A DNA stretch of 64,000 nt from Myxococcaceae bacterium JPH2 (GTDB lineage: Bacteria; Myxococcota; Myxococcia; Myxococcales; Myxococcaceae): positions 62,001-126,000 of the forward strand of contig JAEMGR010000012.1 of assembly GCA_016458225.1 (NCBI GenBank), written 5' to 3'. The notes beneath the pieces were generated by a model. The model was given only the letters and a program-made list of their open reading frames with translations. It did not search any database and was not told the origin of the DNA. The first letter of the stretch is position 1, and every line of letters begins with the position of its first letter. Position numbers and translations under genes: made by a program. This document shows, one piece after another, positions 52,761 to 62,343 of this stretch.

Positions 52761-54908
52761 CTAGTTCACGCCGACCGCGGTCCAGGCGTCCTTCACCTTC
52801 TGGACCTCGGTGGAGTTCGCGCCGTACAGGTCCGTGGCCGCCTTCACCGTGGCCTCGCGGGCCTGGGCGAACGTCGTCTTCGGGGTCATGTACGTGGTCA
52901 GCGCGCGGCCGAAGACCTTGAGGCCCTTCTCCATGCCGATGCCGTCCTTCACTTCCAGGCCGGACGTGCGGTTCTTGCCGCCCTCGACGAGCAGGTAGAA
53001 GGCGTTGTTGGCGATACCGCTGGAGCCGTGCACCTCCGTCTGCTTCGGGTAGTTCTTGTAGTTGTCGATCGAGTACCCGTCCTTGGTCGGGTCGTTCATG
53101 TAGCGCAGGCCGTCGTTCGGGTCGCCGTTGTTCGGCGTCCAGGCAGCCTCGCCCACCGTCCAGTTGGCCTTCACGCCCGGGTTCTTCTGCGCGGCGTACC
53201 ACTCCACGCCCGTGCCCATGATGTCGCTCATGGCCTCGTTCAGGCCACCGGACTCGCCGCTGTACACCAGGCCGGCGGTGCGCTCGGTCAGGCCGTGGGT
53301 GATCTCATGGCCCGCGATGTCGAGCGTGGTGAGCGGGCCGGCATCCTTGCCGTCGCCGTCGCCGTAGCTCATCTTCTCGCCGTCCCAGTACGCGTTCACG
53401 TAGTTGTTGCTCACGTGGACGTACGAGTTCAGCTTCTCACCCGCGCCGTCGATCGAGTCGCGGCCGAGGATGTTCTTGTAGAAGTCGTACGTCATCTCGG
53501 CGCCGTAGTGGGCGTCGACAGCGGCCTTGGCGCGCGTCGGGTCCGTGGTCTCGCCCCAGACGTTGTTGCCGTCGACGAACTTCGTCTGGCCGGACGCGCG
53601 CTCCTTGTTGCCGGCGTCGTACGTCGAGATGCCCTTGCCGCGGGTCGAGTCGTCGAGGCTGTAGGTGCCGTCCGCGTTCTTGGTGGTGCCCAGGTCGACC
53701 TTGCCGCTGTACATCGTGGTGTCGTCGGCCTTGCCCGTGCCGCCCGGCGTGCCCGGGTCCGTCGGGGTGGTGGGCTTCTTGCCCGTGGCCGTCAGGCTCC
53801 ACTTGTTGAGCGTGCCCGTGTCGCGCTTGGCCTTGTCCTCGACCGTCAGCGTCCACTCGCCCTTGGTCTTCTCACCCGTGAAGGCGGACAGGTCGAAGTC
53901 CTGCTTCACGTTGTCCGCGCTGCCACCCGAGCGGCTGAGCACCGTGGCCGTCTTGCCCGAGGGGCTGGTCAGCGTGATGTTCAGGTCGCCGCGGTAGGTG
54001 TGGTCGATGTCCAGCGACAGCTTGAGCTTGTCGATGGCGACGTCGTCCGTCAGGGTCACCTTGGAGGAGACCTTGCCCATGTCCGGGATGGCCGCCTTGG
54101 GGGCCGCCGAGCCCGTCACCTGCACCGGCGTGGTGGACGGGTCCGTGGCGCCGGCCGCCTTCGCCTTGGCCGAGCGCGAGAAGCCGTCGATCTGGTTGAA
54201 GCTCTCGAAGACCTTCCCGGTGTTCGCGTCCACCAGGTAGTTCATCTTGCGGGGGTCCTTCTGACCCTCGACCTGGGTGATCTCCACGCGGTAGGCGGAG
54301 TGATACTCACCGGCCTTGTCCTGGTAGATCACGCGCTCGGCGGCCGGCTGCTTGTCCGGCTTGGCGCCGAAGTCCTTGCGAGCGACCTCGATGGCCTGCT
54401 GCGGCGACAGCGCGGGCTTCTGGCTGCCCAGGCCGGCGGGGATGGGGTTCTGGTTGCCGGTGACGCTGGAGACCTTGCCGTCCTTGTCCAGGTGGGAGAT
54501 CAGCTGCTCGCCGAAGACCTTCACGCCCTCGTGCATGCGGTCCAGGCGGACGTGGGTCATGCCCAGCTCGTCGCGGTCCACGCTCTTGGGGGACAGCGTG
54601 GCGCCGGAGCGGTTGGCCATCAGCGTCTGCGCGGTCTGCGGCGGGGTCAGGTAGGCCAGCGAGGTCTGGATGGCCGACTGGGCCTCCTTGCTGTCCAGGG
54701 CGAGCCGGCCCACCTTGGGCTGCGCGGCCAGCGGCGTCAGGGTCTGCTCGGCGCGCGCCAGCTCCGACGGGCGCGTGGAAGCGCTGAACCCATCCTTGGT
54801 CACCATCGGCTTCGCCGCGGGCTTCGCGGTGTTGGTGGCCTTGGCGTCAGCGGCGGTGGTGGGGCGGAGGGTGGGCGACTTCGGGCTGTCGGTTCGGCGG
54901 ATGGACAT
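52761..54908 (-). CDS. M4 metalloprotease with P domain inserted before the catalytic domain
   Basis: The 715-residue protein begins MSIRRTDSPKSPTLRP and shows no Sec or Tat signal, although it is clearly an extracellular-type enzyme. Domains in order: an N-terminal low-complexity region, FTP/PepSY propeptide (to about 250), a proprotein-convertase P domain at about 275-375 (SSKVTLTDDVAIDKLKLSLD ... HTYRGDLNITLTSPSG ... GEWTLTVEDK), a Thr/Pro linker (KKPTTPTDPGTPGG), and the M4 catalytic domain. The zinc motif is HEITH (H534, E535, H538), with E558 in GLNEAMSD and the active-site His in TEVHGSSGIANN. P domains usually lie after the catalytic domain, so this order is unusual. The family end DAWTAVGV is intact. 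A strong terminator follows the gene. Confidence 0.95.
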   Translation of the reverse strand: MSIRRTDSPKSPTLRPTTAADAKATNTAKPAAKPMVTKDGFSASTRPSELARAEQTLTPLAAQPKVGRLALDSKEAQSAIQTSLAYLTPPQTAQTLMANRSGATLSPKSVDRDELGMTHVRLDRMHEGVKVFGEQLISHLDKDGKVSSVTGNQNPIPAGLGSQKPALSPQQAIEVARKDFGAKPDKQPAAERVIYQDKAGEYHSAYRVEITQVEGQKDPRKMNYLVDANTGKVFESFNQIDGFSRSAKAKAAGATDPSTTPVQVTGSAAPKAAIPDMGKVSSKVTLTDDVAIDKLKLSLDIDHTYRGDLNITLTSPSGKTATVLSRSGGSADNVKQDFDLSAFTGEKTKGEWTLTVEDKAKRDTGTLNKWSLTATGKKPTTPTDPGTPGGTGKADDTTMYSGKVDLGTTKNADGTYSLDDSTRGKGISTYDAGNKERASGQTKFVDGNNVWGETTDPTRAKAAVDAHYGAEMTYDFYKNILGRDSIDGAGEKLNSYVHVSNNYVNAYWDGEKMSYGDGDGKDAGPLTTLDIAGHEITHGLTERTAGLVYSGESGGLNEAMSDIMGTGVEWYAAQKNPGVKANWTVGEAAWTPNNGDPNDGLRYMNDPTKDGYSIDNYKNYPKQTEVHGSSGIANNAFYLLVEGGKNRTSGLEVKDGIGMEKGLKVFGRALTTYMTPKTTFAQAREATVKAATDLYGANSTEVQKVKDAWTAVGVN

Positions 54909-55208
54909 GGTGGGGCGCTCGCGACGGCAGGGTGAATGTAGAGTTATCGGGACAGCGGTCCGCGAGTTTCCACCGGATTGACAAAAGAATCAGGGGAGCC
55001 GTGCGATTCCAGTGAAGCTGTTGTGTGTTTGCGGCTTATTCTTGATTTAAGGGTGAATTGAGGCCCTGACGCGGGGGCTGAAACATGTATCAGCCCGGCG
55101 TGAGACAGGGTTTTTCACCCGCGCGATGGTCGGAAAGCACGGCGCGTCCGGGCGAATTTCGCAGAAATCCCGCGATAAATCGGGCCCGCGGTGGATCAGC
55201 CCGGGTCG
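54909..55208. other. 300-bp spacer holding the M4 protease promoter region
   Basis: No gene is seen. The stretch is unusually A/T-rich for this window at 55021-55060, which would suit a promoter for the M4 protease on the minus strand; I could not define the core elements. A hairpin at 55075-55096 lies downstream of the trypsin-like protease gene. Confidence 0.6.
55075..55096. terminator. Hairpin downstream of the trypsin-like protease gene
   Basis: GGGCTGA (55075-55081) pairs with TCAGCCC (55090-55096) over an 8-nt loop. It is 113 nt past the protease stop on the minus strand and has no T-run, so it is a modest candidate. Confidence 0.4.
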
Positions 55209-56216
55209 CTAGTTGAGGTACGTCTTGGGCGGGCGGCGCGCCGTGGGGGCGGTGGCGGCGGGCGGCGTGCGGTGCTGGATCCACCGTCCAATGACGTCCA
55301 GCAGGCCATCGAAGGTGTCGCGCAGCGCCCAGGCGCGATCATCGGCCTCGGTGAGCACCTCGCAGCGGCGGAGTCCTTCGCGCAGGGCGCCCTGGACGCC
55401 CGGGCAGTCCTGGCGCTCGTCGATGAGCTGCTCGGCGGTGCCGCAATAGAGGCGGTAGCAGCCGTCCACGTCGCCGCGGTTGTACGCGGGCGCGCCCATG
55501 TTGATGGTCTGCCCCAGGGTGGTGGCGACGGCCTCCACGGCGTCGGGCGGGCAGCCAGACAGCAGGCCCACGGGGTGGTGGGGCACCTGGCGGACCCGGC
55601 GCACGCGCTTGCGCGAGGTCTCCAAGGCGGACAGGGGCAGGCTGTCCTCGCCGAGCAGGAGGGGCGAGGCATAGCGCGCGGGAATCACCAACCCCAGCGC
55701 GCGCCCGTTCGCCACCGCCGCGGTGGCCACGCCCACCACGTCGCCGCGGGCGTCCAGGACAGGGCCTCCCGAGGTCTCCTCGGGGAGGGTGTGGGTCAAT
55801 TCCAGGAGCGTGAGCCAGTCACCGAGGACCTGGACGGCGCGGACCTCGAGCGTGCGGGCCTCGGGGGGCGCCCCGGCCACCGCGCACAGGATGACGAGCG
55901 GGTCCCCCTCGGCGGGCAGCGGGCCCTGGCCCAGCGCGAGCGCGGGCACCCGCAGGGCCGTGGGCAGGCGGAGCACGGCGAGGTCCCGGCGCTCATCCAC
56001 CGCGATGATCCGCGGGACCTCGTCGCGCGCACCATCTGGAAGGCAGGCCATGATGACGCGCGCGCCGGCCACCGCGTGCAGGCTGGTGATGAGGTGCCCG
56101 GACTGCGATGCGACGAAGCCGGTGGCGGGATGCCCATCCACATCCAACAGCACCACGGAGGCGCTCGCGCGCAGGAGCACCTCCCGAGCCAGGGTCTTGG
56201 ACGCGGCCTCGGGCAT
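55209..56216 (-). CDS. Trypsin-like (S1) serine protease
   Basis: The 335-residue protein has a chymotrypsin-fold domain with the catalytic triad in order: His47 in HLITSLHAVAG, Asp78 in DERRDLAVLRL and Ser149 in EETSGGPVLD. It resembles the protease domain of DegP-like enzymes but has no PDZ domain and no signal peptide, so a cytoplasmic site is implied. Residues 190-335 form a separate helical part with Cys in LLSGCPPDA, GCYRLYCGT and RQDCPGV, function unknown. The ATG at 56216 has GGGAGG five nt upstream; the frame extends to 56927 without that support. It is divergent from the UvrA-like gene, 171 bp apart. Confidence 0.85.
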   Translation of the reverse strand: MPEAASKTLAREVLLRASASVVLLDVDGHPATGFVASQSGHLITSLHAVAGARVIMACLPDGARDEVPRIIAVDERRDLAVLRLPTALRVPALALGQGPLPAEGDPLVILCAVAGAPPEARTLEVRAVQVLGDWLTLLELTHTLPEETSGGPVLDARGDVVGVATAAVANGRALGLVIPARYASPLLLGEDSLPLSALETSRKRVRRVRQVPHHPVGLLSGCPPDAVEAVATTLGQTINMGAPAYNRGDVDGCYRLYCGTAEQLIDERQDCPGVQGALREGLRRCEVLTEADDRAWALRDTFDGLLDVIGRWIQHRTPPAATAPTARRPPKTYLN

Positions 56217-56387
56217 GGGGGCCTCCCGTGACAGGACGGCGAGAAGGGCTCGGCAGCCGGAGCCCGAAGGGTTTGTAGCAGGGCCCGGAGTTGCCTGCTC
56301 CATCAGCGGGGGCCGCGGGCCCTCGAGTGCTTGCCATGACACTTGCCCTTGGCTCGGAAGTGTCGGCTCGTTAAACGTCCGCCCCGA

Positions 56388-59300
56388 ATGCACAAGACCC
56401 ACCTCGTCGGCGCTCGCACCCACAACCTCCAGGGGCTCTCGGTGGACCTCGCCGAGGGCGAGTTCGTCTGCATCACCGGCGTCTCGGGAGCCGGCAAGTC
56501 GAGCCTCGCGCTGGACACCCTCTATGCGGAGGGGCAGCGGCGGTTCGTGGAGAGCTTCAGCCCCTACGCGCGGCAGTTCCTGGAGCGCCTGGAGCGGCCG
56601 CCCATGGACGCGCTGGAGCCGGTGGCGGCGGGCGTCGCGGTGGATCGCCGCGCGCCGGTGAAGAGTTCGCGCTCCACGGTGGCCACGCTCGCGGACGTGG
56701 AGCCGTACCTGTCCGCCCTGTTCACGCGCGAGGCCATGCCCGTGTGTCCGGACTGCGGCGAGGTGGCCGTGCGCACCGATGCCCGCGTGGCCGCCACCGC
56801 CGCGCTGACCGCGCATCCGGATGTGCAGGCGGTGCTCACCTTCCCGCTGCGCATCCCCGACACCGCGGCGTTCCTCGACGCGCGCACCCGACTGCTCAAG
56901 GACGGCTATCACCGGCTCGTGGTGCAAGGCGAGGTGCGCGAGCTGGAGTCGCTGCGTCCGGCCGAGGCGACGGACGCGACGGGCGTGGCGCAGGTGGTGG
57001 TGGACCGCGTGAAGCTGTCGAGCGGCAACCTCTCACGCGTCACCCAGGCGCTGGAGGATGCGTGGGCTCGCGCTGACGGCGATGCGTGGCTCCTCGTTCC
57101 AGAGGTGCCCCCACGACGGCTGCGGCGGGGCCTGGTGTGTCCGCGCTGTGCTCGCGAGTTCGAGCCCGCGCGCCCCGGTCTCTTCAGCTACCAGAGCCCG
57201 GTGGGGGCGTGCGCGCCTTGCAAGGGATTCGGTCGCATCATCGGCATCGACTGGGCCAAGGTGATTCCCAACCCCGCGCTGAGCCTGTCTCAGGGGGCCA
57301 TCCGCCCGTGGACCGGCGCCTCCAGCGAGTGGGAGCGGACCATGCTCCAGCGCTGGTGCCACGCGCGCCACATCCCCTGGGACAAGCCCTGGGGCGAGCT
57401 GACGGCCGCGCAGCGCGAGTTGGTGTTGGAGGGCGAGGGCGACTACCGCGATGGCAAGGCCTACCCCGGCGTGCGCGCGTGGTTCCGCTGGATGGAGAGC
57501 CGCACGTACAAGATGCACGTGCGCGTGCTGCTGGCGCGCTACCGGGCCTATACGTTGTGCGAGAGCTGCCACGGCGGGCGTCTCAACGCGCAGGCGCGTG
57601 CCTGGCGCGTGGGTGGGATTGATCTCCCGGCGTGGCATGGATTGGAGCTGGCCGAGGCGCTGGCGCGGCTGGAGGCGCTGCGCACCACCACGGGGCAAGG
57701 CGAGCTGGCGCGACGCGAGCTGTCTGGGCGTCTTCGCTACTTGCAGCGCGTGGGCCTGGGCTACCTCACGTTGGACCGGCCCGCGCGCACGCTGTCCGGT
57801 GGCGAGGCGCAGCGCGTGTCGCTGACGGCGGCGCTGGGCACCTCGCTCACCGGCGCGCTCTTCGTGCTGGATGAGCCCACCGTGGGCCTGCACCCCGGAG
57901 ATGTGCCGCCGCTCACCGAGGCCATCACGGAGCTGGCGGACCGAGGCAACATCGCGCTCGTCCTCGAGCATGACCCGTGGGTCATCCGCTCCGCGCACCG
58001 GGTGTTGGAGCTGGGGCCGGGCGCGGGCCGGCAGGGCGGACGTCTGTGTTTCGACGGCCCTCCGGAGGCGCTGGCGAAGAAGAAGGACCTGCCCACCGGA
58101 CGGATGCTCGCGGAGTCGAGCGTGACGCCGCGCACGCCCCGCGAGCGCAAGGGCGAGCTGGTGGTGAAGGGCGCGCGCGAGCACAACCTGAAGGACGTGT
58201 CCGTGCGCGTGCCGCTGGGCGTGCTGTGCGCCATCACCGGGCCGAGCGGCTCGGGCAAGAGCACGCTGATGGACGAGATTGTCTATCGGCACCTGGCGCG
58301 CCGGCTGGGCGAGAAGGACGTGGAGGCCGCGGGCGCGGTGGCTGCCGTGGAAGGCGCCGAGGCGGTGAAGGCCATCACCTTCGTGGATCAGTCTCCGCTG
58401 GGGCGCACGTCGCGCGGCAACGCGGCCACGTACACCAAGGCCTGGGACCGGCTGCGCGAGCGCTTCGCCTCCGAGCCCGAGGCCGAGGTGCGAGGTCTCA
58501 CGGCGGCGCACTTCTCCTTCAACGTGGACAAGGGCCGCTGCGAGGCGTGCGCGGGCGAGGGCTACGAGACGGTGGAGATGCAGTTCCTCGCGGACGTCGC
58601 CCTGCTGTGCGCGACGTGCCGGGGCCGGCGCTTCAAGGAAGAGGTGCTCGCCGTTCGCCACCAGGGCTTCAGCGTCGCGCAGGTGCTGGAGATGACGGTG
58701 GACGAGGTGCTGAGGCACTTCGGTGACGACTCGGCGCTGCAGCGCACGCTGGGGCCCGCGCAGCGCCTGGGCCTGGGCTATCTGCCGCTGGGCCAGCCGC
58801 TGTCCACCCTGTCCGGTGGTGAGGCGCAGCGGCTGAAGCTGGCGCGCGCGCTCGCGAGTCCCGCGCAAGGAACGCTGTTCCTCATCGATGAGCCGAGCGC
58901 GGGCCTGCATGCCGAGGACGTGCGCCACGTGCTCGCCGCGCTCCACGCGCTGGTGGACAAGGGCGGCAGCGTCATCGTGGTGGACCATGACGTCGCGGTG
59001 ATGCGCGGCTCGGATTGGATCATCGACCTGGGGCCGGGAGGCGGACGCGACGGCGGACGGCTCGTGGCCGAGGGCACCCCCGCGGAGGTCGCCAAGGCGC
59101 GGGGCAGTGCCACCGCCGCCGCGCTTCGGGATGAGGGACGTCCCACTCCGCGCGGCGCGAAGGCTCGGCGTCCGGGCACGGAGGTCGCGGCCATCGAGGT
59201 GGAGCATGCGCGCGAGCACAACCTCAAGGATGTCTCGTGCCGGATCCCCCTGGGGAAGATGACCGTCGTCACGGGGCCGAGCGGCTCGGGCAAGAGTTCG

Positions 59301-61682
59301 CTCGCGTTCGACGTGGTGTTCGCCGAGGGACAGCGGCGCTTCCTGGAGACGCTCACGCCCTACGCGCGCCAGTTCCTCCCCACGCTGCCGCGCCCGGACG
59401 TCGAGCGGATCAGCAGCATCCCGCCCACCGTGGCGCTGGAGCAGCGCACCTCGCGCGCGGGCGGCACGAGCACCGTGGCCACCGTCACCGAGGTCGCGCA
59501 CTACCTGCGCCTGCTCTTCGCCAAGCTGGGCGCGCCGCACTGTCCAGTGGATGACACGCCCATCGGCGCCACCACGCCCGAGGCGCTGTATGCCCAGGTG
59601 TTGGCGATGAAGGGCGACGGCACGGTGCTCGCTCCGGCGGTGCGCTCGCGCAAGGGGACCTACCTGGATGTCTTCACCGCCGCCGCGCGGGCGGGCATCA
59701 CCACGGCCATCGTGGATGGGCAGCTCGCGTCCACGGATGATCCGCCGCGACTGGCCAAGACGCGCGAGCACGACATCGACCTGGTCATGTATGAGGGCCG
59801 GCTCTCGAAGCTGCCGCGCGAGCGGTTCGAGCAGACGCTCGTGTGGGGGCAGAGTGCCCTCAAGGTGCGCAACGCCCAGGGTGAGACGCTCCTGTCCAGC
59901 GAGCGCACGTGTCCGCGCTGCGGCACGGCGGTGCCGGAGTTGGATCCACGCTGGTTCTCCTTCAACACCAAGCAGGGGCGCTGTGAGGCGTGCGAAGGCA
60001 CGGGCGTCCAGGGTGGCCCCACGGCGGTGGCCGAAGGCGAGGTGGCGCCGTGCCGCGATTGCGGAGGCAGCCGGTTGGCCCCCGTGCCGCGTGGCGTGCG
60101 GTTGGAGGGCGCGCGCTACCACGAGGTGGTCCAGGCCTCCGTCGCCGCGATGCTCCCGCGCGTGCGTGCGTGGAAGTTCAAGGGCGACCGCGCCCTGATT
60201 GGTGAGCCGTCTCGACTGGAGCTGCTGCGTCGCTTGGAGTTCCTGGAGCGCGTGGGCCTGGGCTACCTGTCGTTGGATCGCAACGCGTCCACGCTCTCCG
60301 GTGGAGAGATGCAGCGGCTGCGCTTGTCCGCGCAGCTCGGCGCCGGTCTCACTGGCGCCATGTATGTGCTGGACGAGCCCACCATCGGCTTGCATCCGCG
60401 CGACACGCATCTCCTCCTCGCGAACCTGCGTGCGTTGGTGGACACCGGCTCCACGGTGCTGGTGGTGGAGCACGACGCGGACACCATCCGCGCCGCGGAT
60501 CACCTGCTCGACCTGGGGCCCACCGGGGGGCGAGGCGGTGGCCACATCCTGGCGGAGGGTGCACCGGAGGATGTGCTCGAGAGTGGCTCGCCGACCGCTC
60601 TGGCGCTGCGGGCCGCGCGCGTGCGTCCGCCCTCTGGACGCGGCGAGCCCACGCAGTGGCTGGAGCTCACCGGTGCGCGCGCCAACAACCTTCAGCGCGT
60701 GGACCTGCGGTTGCCCGTGGGTCGGCTCAACGTCGTCTCGGGTGTGTCGGGCTCCGGCAAGAGCACGTTGATCCGCCAGGTGCTGTATCCGGCGCTGCGC
60801 GAGAAGCTGGGGCTCGTCACCGGCAAGCCCGGTGCGTTCGATGCCCTGCGCGGTGCCGAGGCGGTGAAGCGGGTGTTGTCGGTGGATCAGTCACCCATCG
60901 GTCGCACGCCGCGCTCGGTGCCGGCCACGTTCCTGGGCCTCTGGGACGAGCTTCGTCGCGCCTTCGCCGCCACGCCCGAAGCGAAGATTCGTGGCTTCAC
61001 CGCCGCGCGCTTCTCCTTCAACACCGCGAGCGGCGGACGGTGCCCGGTGTGCGAGGGGCAGGGCGCCATCTCCCATGAGATGTCCTTCCTGCCGGACGTC
61101 GTCACGCCGTGCGAGGCCTGCGGCGGTGCGCGCTTCGACGCGGCCACGTTGGAGGTTCGCTACCACGGCCTCTCCGTGGGCGACGTGCTGCGGCTGTCCG
61201 CGGATGAGGCCAAGGATGTCTTCCATGCCATCCCGAAGGTGGCCGCGCCGCTGGCGTGTCTGTCTGACCTGGGCGTGGGGTATCTGCAGTTGGGGCAGGG
61301 CTCCAACACGCTCTCCGGCGGTGAGGCGCAGCGCTTGAAGCTGGCCGCCGAGCTGACCGCGAGCTCTCGCCACGAGCCCACGTTGTATGTGTTGGATGAG
61401 CCCACCACGGGCCTGCATGTGGGCGACGTGGAGAAGCTCATCACCTTCATGGGCCGGCTGGTGGACCGCGGCGACACGCTCGTCGTCATCGAGCACCACC
61501 CCTCCGTCATCGCCGCGGCGGACCACGTCGTCGAGCTGGGGCCGGAAGGCGGCGAGGCCGGGGGGCGCATCGTCGCCACGGGGACGCCGCGCGAGGTGGG
61601 GAAGCTCAAGACACCGACGGGGCGGGTGCTCAAGACGCTCTTCTCCGCGGAGTCGCCGCGCGCGCGCTCGGATGGTCGGTGA
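56388..61682 (+). CDS. Tandem-fused UvrA-like protein with four ABC ATPase domains
   Basis: The 1,764-residue protein is two UvrA copies joined head to tail. Walker A loops lie at residues about 31 (GVSGAGKSS), 618 (GPSGSGKST), 963 (GPSGSGKSS) and 1452 (GVSGSGKST). Each has its own signature LSGGEAQR or LSGGEMQR and a Walker B such as FVLDEPTVGLHP or YVLDEPTTGLHVGD. Zinc-finger-type CxxC pairs are present in both copies (CPRC...CAPC, CEAC...CATC, CPVC...CEAC), but the one near residue 1065 reads CPVDDTP and has lost its second Cys. UvrA normally acts as a dimer of about 940 residues in nucleotide excision repair, so this chain could supply a whole dimer. UvrB interaction is not assured. The ATG has no clear ribosome-binding site. 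The GPx gene follows 33 nt downstream. Confidence 0.93.
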   Translation: MHKTHLVGARTHNLQGLSVDLAEGEFVCITGVSGAGKSSLALDTLYAEGQRRFVESFSPYARQFLERLERPPMDALEPVAAGVAVDRRAPVKSSRSTVATLADVEPYLSALFTREAMPVCPDCGEVAVRTDARVAATAALTAHPDVQAVLTFPLRIPDTAAFLDARTRLLKDGYHRLVVQGEVRELESLRPAEATDATGVAQVVVDRVKLSSGNLSRVTQALEDAWARADGDAWLLVPEVPPRRLRRGLVCPRCAREFEPARPGLFSYQSPVGACAPCKGFGRIIGIDWAKVIPNPALSLSQGAIRPWTGASSEWERTMLQRWCHARHIPWDKPWGELTAAQRELVLEGEGDYRDGKAYPGVRAWFRWMESRTYKMHVRVLLARYRAYTLCESCHGGRLNAQARAWRVGGIDLPAWHGLELAEALARLEALRTTTGQGELARRELSGRLRYLQRVGLGYLTLDRPARTLSGGEAQRVSLTAALGTSLTGALFVLDEPTVGLHPGDVPPLTEAITELADRGNIALVLEHDPWVIRSAHRVLELGPGAGRQGGRLCFDGPPEALAKKKDLPTGRMLAESSVTPRTPRERKGELVVKGAREHNLKDVSVRVPLGVLCAITGPSGSGKSTLMDEIVYRHLARRLGEKDVEAAGAVAAVEGAEAVKAITFVDQSPLGRTSRGNAATYTKAWDRLRERFASEPEAEVRGLTAAHFSFNVDKGRCEACAGEGYETVEMQFLADVALLCATCRGRRFKEEVLAVRHQGFSVAQVLEMTVDEVLRHFGDDSALQRTLGPAQRLGLGYLPLGQPLSTLSGGEAQRLKLARALASPAQGTLFLIDEPSAGLHAEDVRHVLAALHALVDKGGSVIVVDHDVAVMRGSDWIIDLGPGGGRDGGRLVAEGTPAEVAKARGSATAAALRDEGRPTPRGAKARRPGTEVAAIEVEHAREHNLKDVSCRIPLGKMTVVTGPSGSGKSSLAFDVVFAEGQRRFLETLTPYARQFLPTLPRPDVERISSIPPTVALEQRTSRAGGTSTVATVTEVAHYLRLLFAKLGAPHCPVDDTPIGATTPEALYAQVLAMKGDGTVLAPAVRSRKGTYLDVFTAAARAGITTAIVDGQLASTDDPPRLAKTREHDIDLVMYEGRLSKLPRERFEQTLVWGQSALKVRNAQGETLLSSERTCPRCGTAVPELDPRWFSFNTKQGRCEACEGTGVQGGPTAVAEGEVAPCRDCGGSRLAPVPRGVRLEGARYHEVVQASVAAMLPRVRAWKFKGDRALIGEPSRLELLRRLEFLERVGLGYLSLDRNASTLSGGEMQRLRLSAQLGAGLTGAMYVLDEPTIGLHPRDTHLLLANLRALVDTGSTVLVVEHDADTIRAADHLLDLGPTGGRGGGHILAEGAPEDVLESGSPTALALRAARVRPPSGRGEPTQWLELTGARANNLQRVDLRLPVGRLNVVSGVSGSGKSTLIRQVLYPALREKLGLVTGKPGAFDALRGAEAVKRVLSVDQSPIGRTPRSVPATFLGLWDELRRAFAATPEAKIRGFTAARFSFNTASGGRCPVCEGQGAISHEMSFLPDVVTPCEACGGARFDAATLEVRYHGLSVGDVLRLSADEAKDVFHAIPKVAAPLACLSDLGVGYLQLGQGSNTLSGGEAQRLKLAAELTASSRHEPTLYVLDEPTTGLHVGDVEKLITFMGRLVDRGDTLVVIEHHPSVIAAADHVVELGPEGGEAGGRIVATGTPREVGKLKTPTGRVLKTLFSAESPRARSDGR

Positions 61683-61715
61683 AATGTGGCGGCGCATGCG
61701 GCATCCTGGGCCGCC

Positions 61716-62273
61716 ATGAAGACTCCCTTCCTCATCACTGTCGCCGCGGTGGCCGCGCTGTCCACGGCCGCCTCCGCGGGTGCCCCCGAGAAGAAAGTCA
61801 TGTCCTTCCACGAACTGTCCGCCAATCGACTGAACGGCACGCCCGAGAAGCTCTCCTCGTACCAGGGCAAGGTCGTCCTCGTCGTCAACACCGCGTCCGA
61901 GTGCGGCTACACGCCGCAGTACGCGGGCCTGGAGAAGCTCTACGAGAGCTACAAGGACAAGGGCGTCGTCATCCTCGGCTTCCCGTCCAATGACTTCGGA
62001 GGCCAGGAGCCGGGCTCGTCCGAGCAGATCGCCAAGTTCTGCGAGCTGCGCTTCAAGGTCACCTTCCCCATGTTCGAGAAGGTGAAGACGAAGGGCGACG
62101 GCCAGTCCCCCGTCTACGAGTTCCTCGCCCGCGACCACGGCGCGCCCAAGTGGAACTTCCACAAGTACGTGGTGGGCAAGGACGGCAAGGTGAAGGCGGC
62201 CTTCCCCAGCGCCATCACGCCGGACAGCGCCGAGCTGAAGGCCGCGCTCGACAGCGCGCTCGCCGCCAAGTAG
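61716..62273 (+). CDS. Exported glutathione peroxidase-family protein
   Basis: The 185-residue protein carries a Sec signal (MKTPFLITVAAVAALSTAASA) and a thioredoxin-fold peroxidase domain. The catalytic Cys is in NTASECGYTPQY, the Gln in FPSNDFGGQEPG and the Trp/Asn in PKWNFHKYVV, as in thioredoxin-dependent glutathione peroxidases. The second, resolving Cys would be the one in AKFCELRF. It should reduce hydroperoxides in the periplasm. The ATG at 61716 is chosen for the signal peptide. It may be co-transcribed with the UvrA-like gene, 33 bp away. Confidence 0.93.
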   Translation: MKTPFLITVAAVAALSTAASAGAPEKKVMSFHELSANRLNGTPEKLSSYQGKVVLVVNTASECGYTPQYAGLEKLYESYKDKGVVILGFPSNDFGGQEPGSSEQIAKFCELRFKVTFPMFEKVKTKGDGQSPVYEFLARDHGAPKWNFHKYVVGKDGKVKAAFPSAITPDSAELKAALDSALAAK

Positions 62274-62294
62274 CGCTCGAGGTCGCGCTGCAAG

Positions 62295-62337
62295 GCCTGA
62301 CTCGCCGCCGCGCCCCTGGGACGCGGCGGCGTCAGGC
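62295..62337. terminator. Bidirectional terminator between the GPx and beta-barrel genes
   Basis: GCCTGA and CGCCGCCGCG (62295-62312) pair with CGCGGCGGCG and TCAGGC (62322-62337), 16 bp with a 2-nt bulge and a 9-nt loop. It is among the strongest hairpins in the window and lies 6 nt before the next stop codon. Confidence 0.82.
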
Positions 62338-62343
62338 ATGTCG

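Noticed and set aside
57033-60545. A minus-strand frame of 1,170 codons opposite the UvrA fusion
   Set aside because: Shadow composition with no motifs; the plus strand has four ATPase domains.
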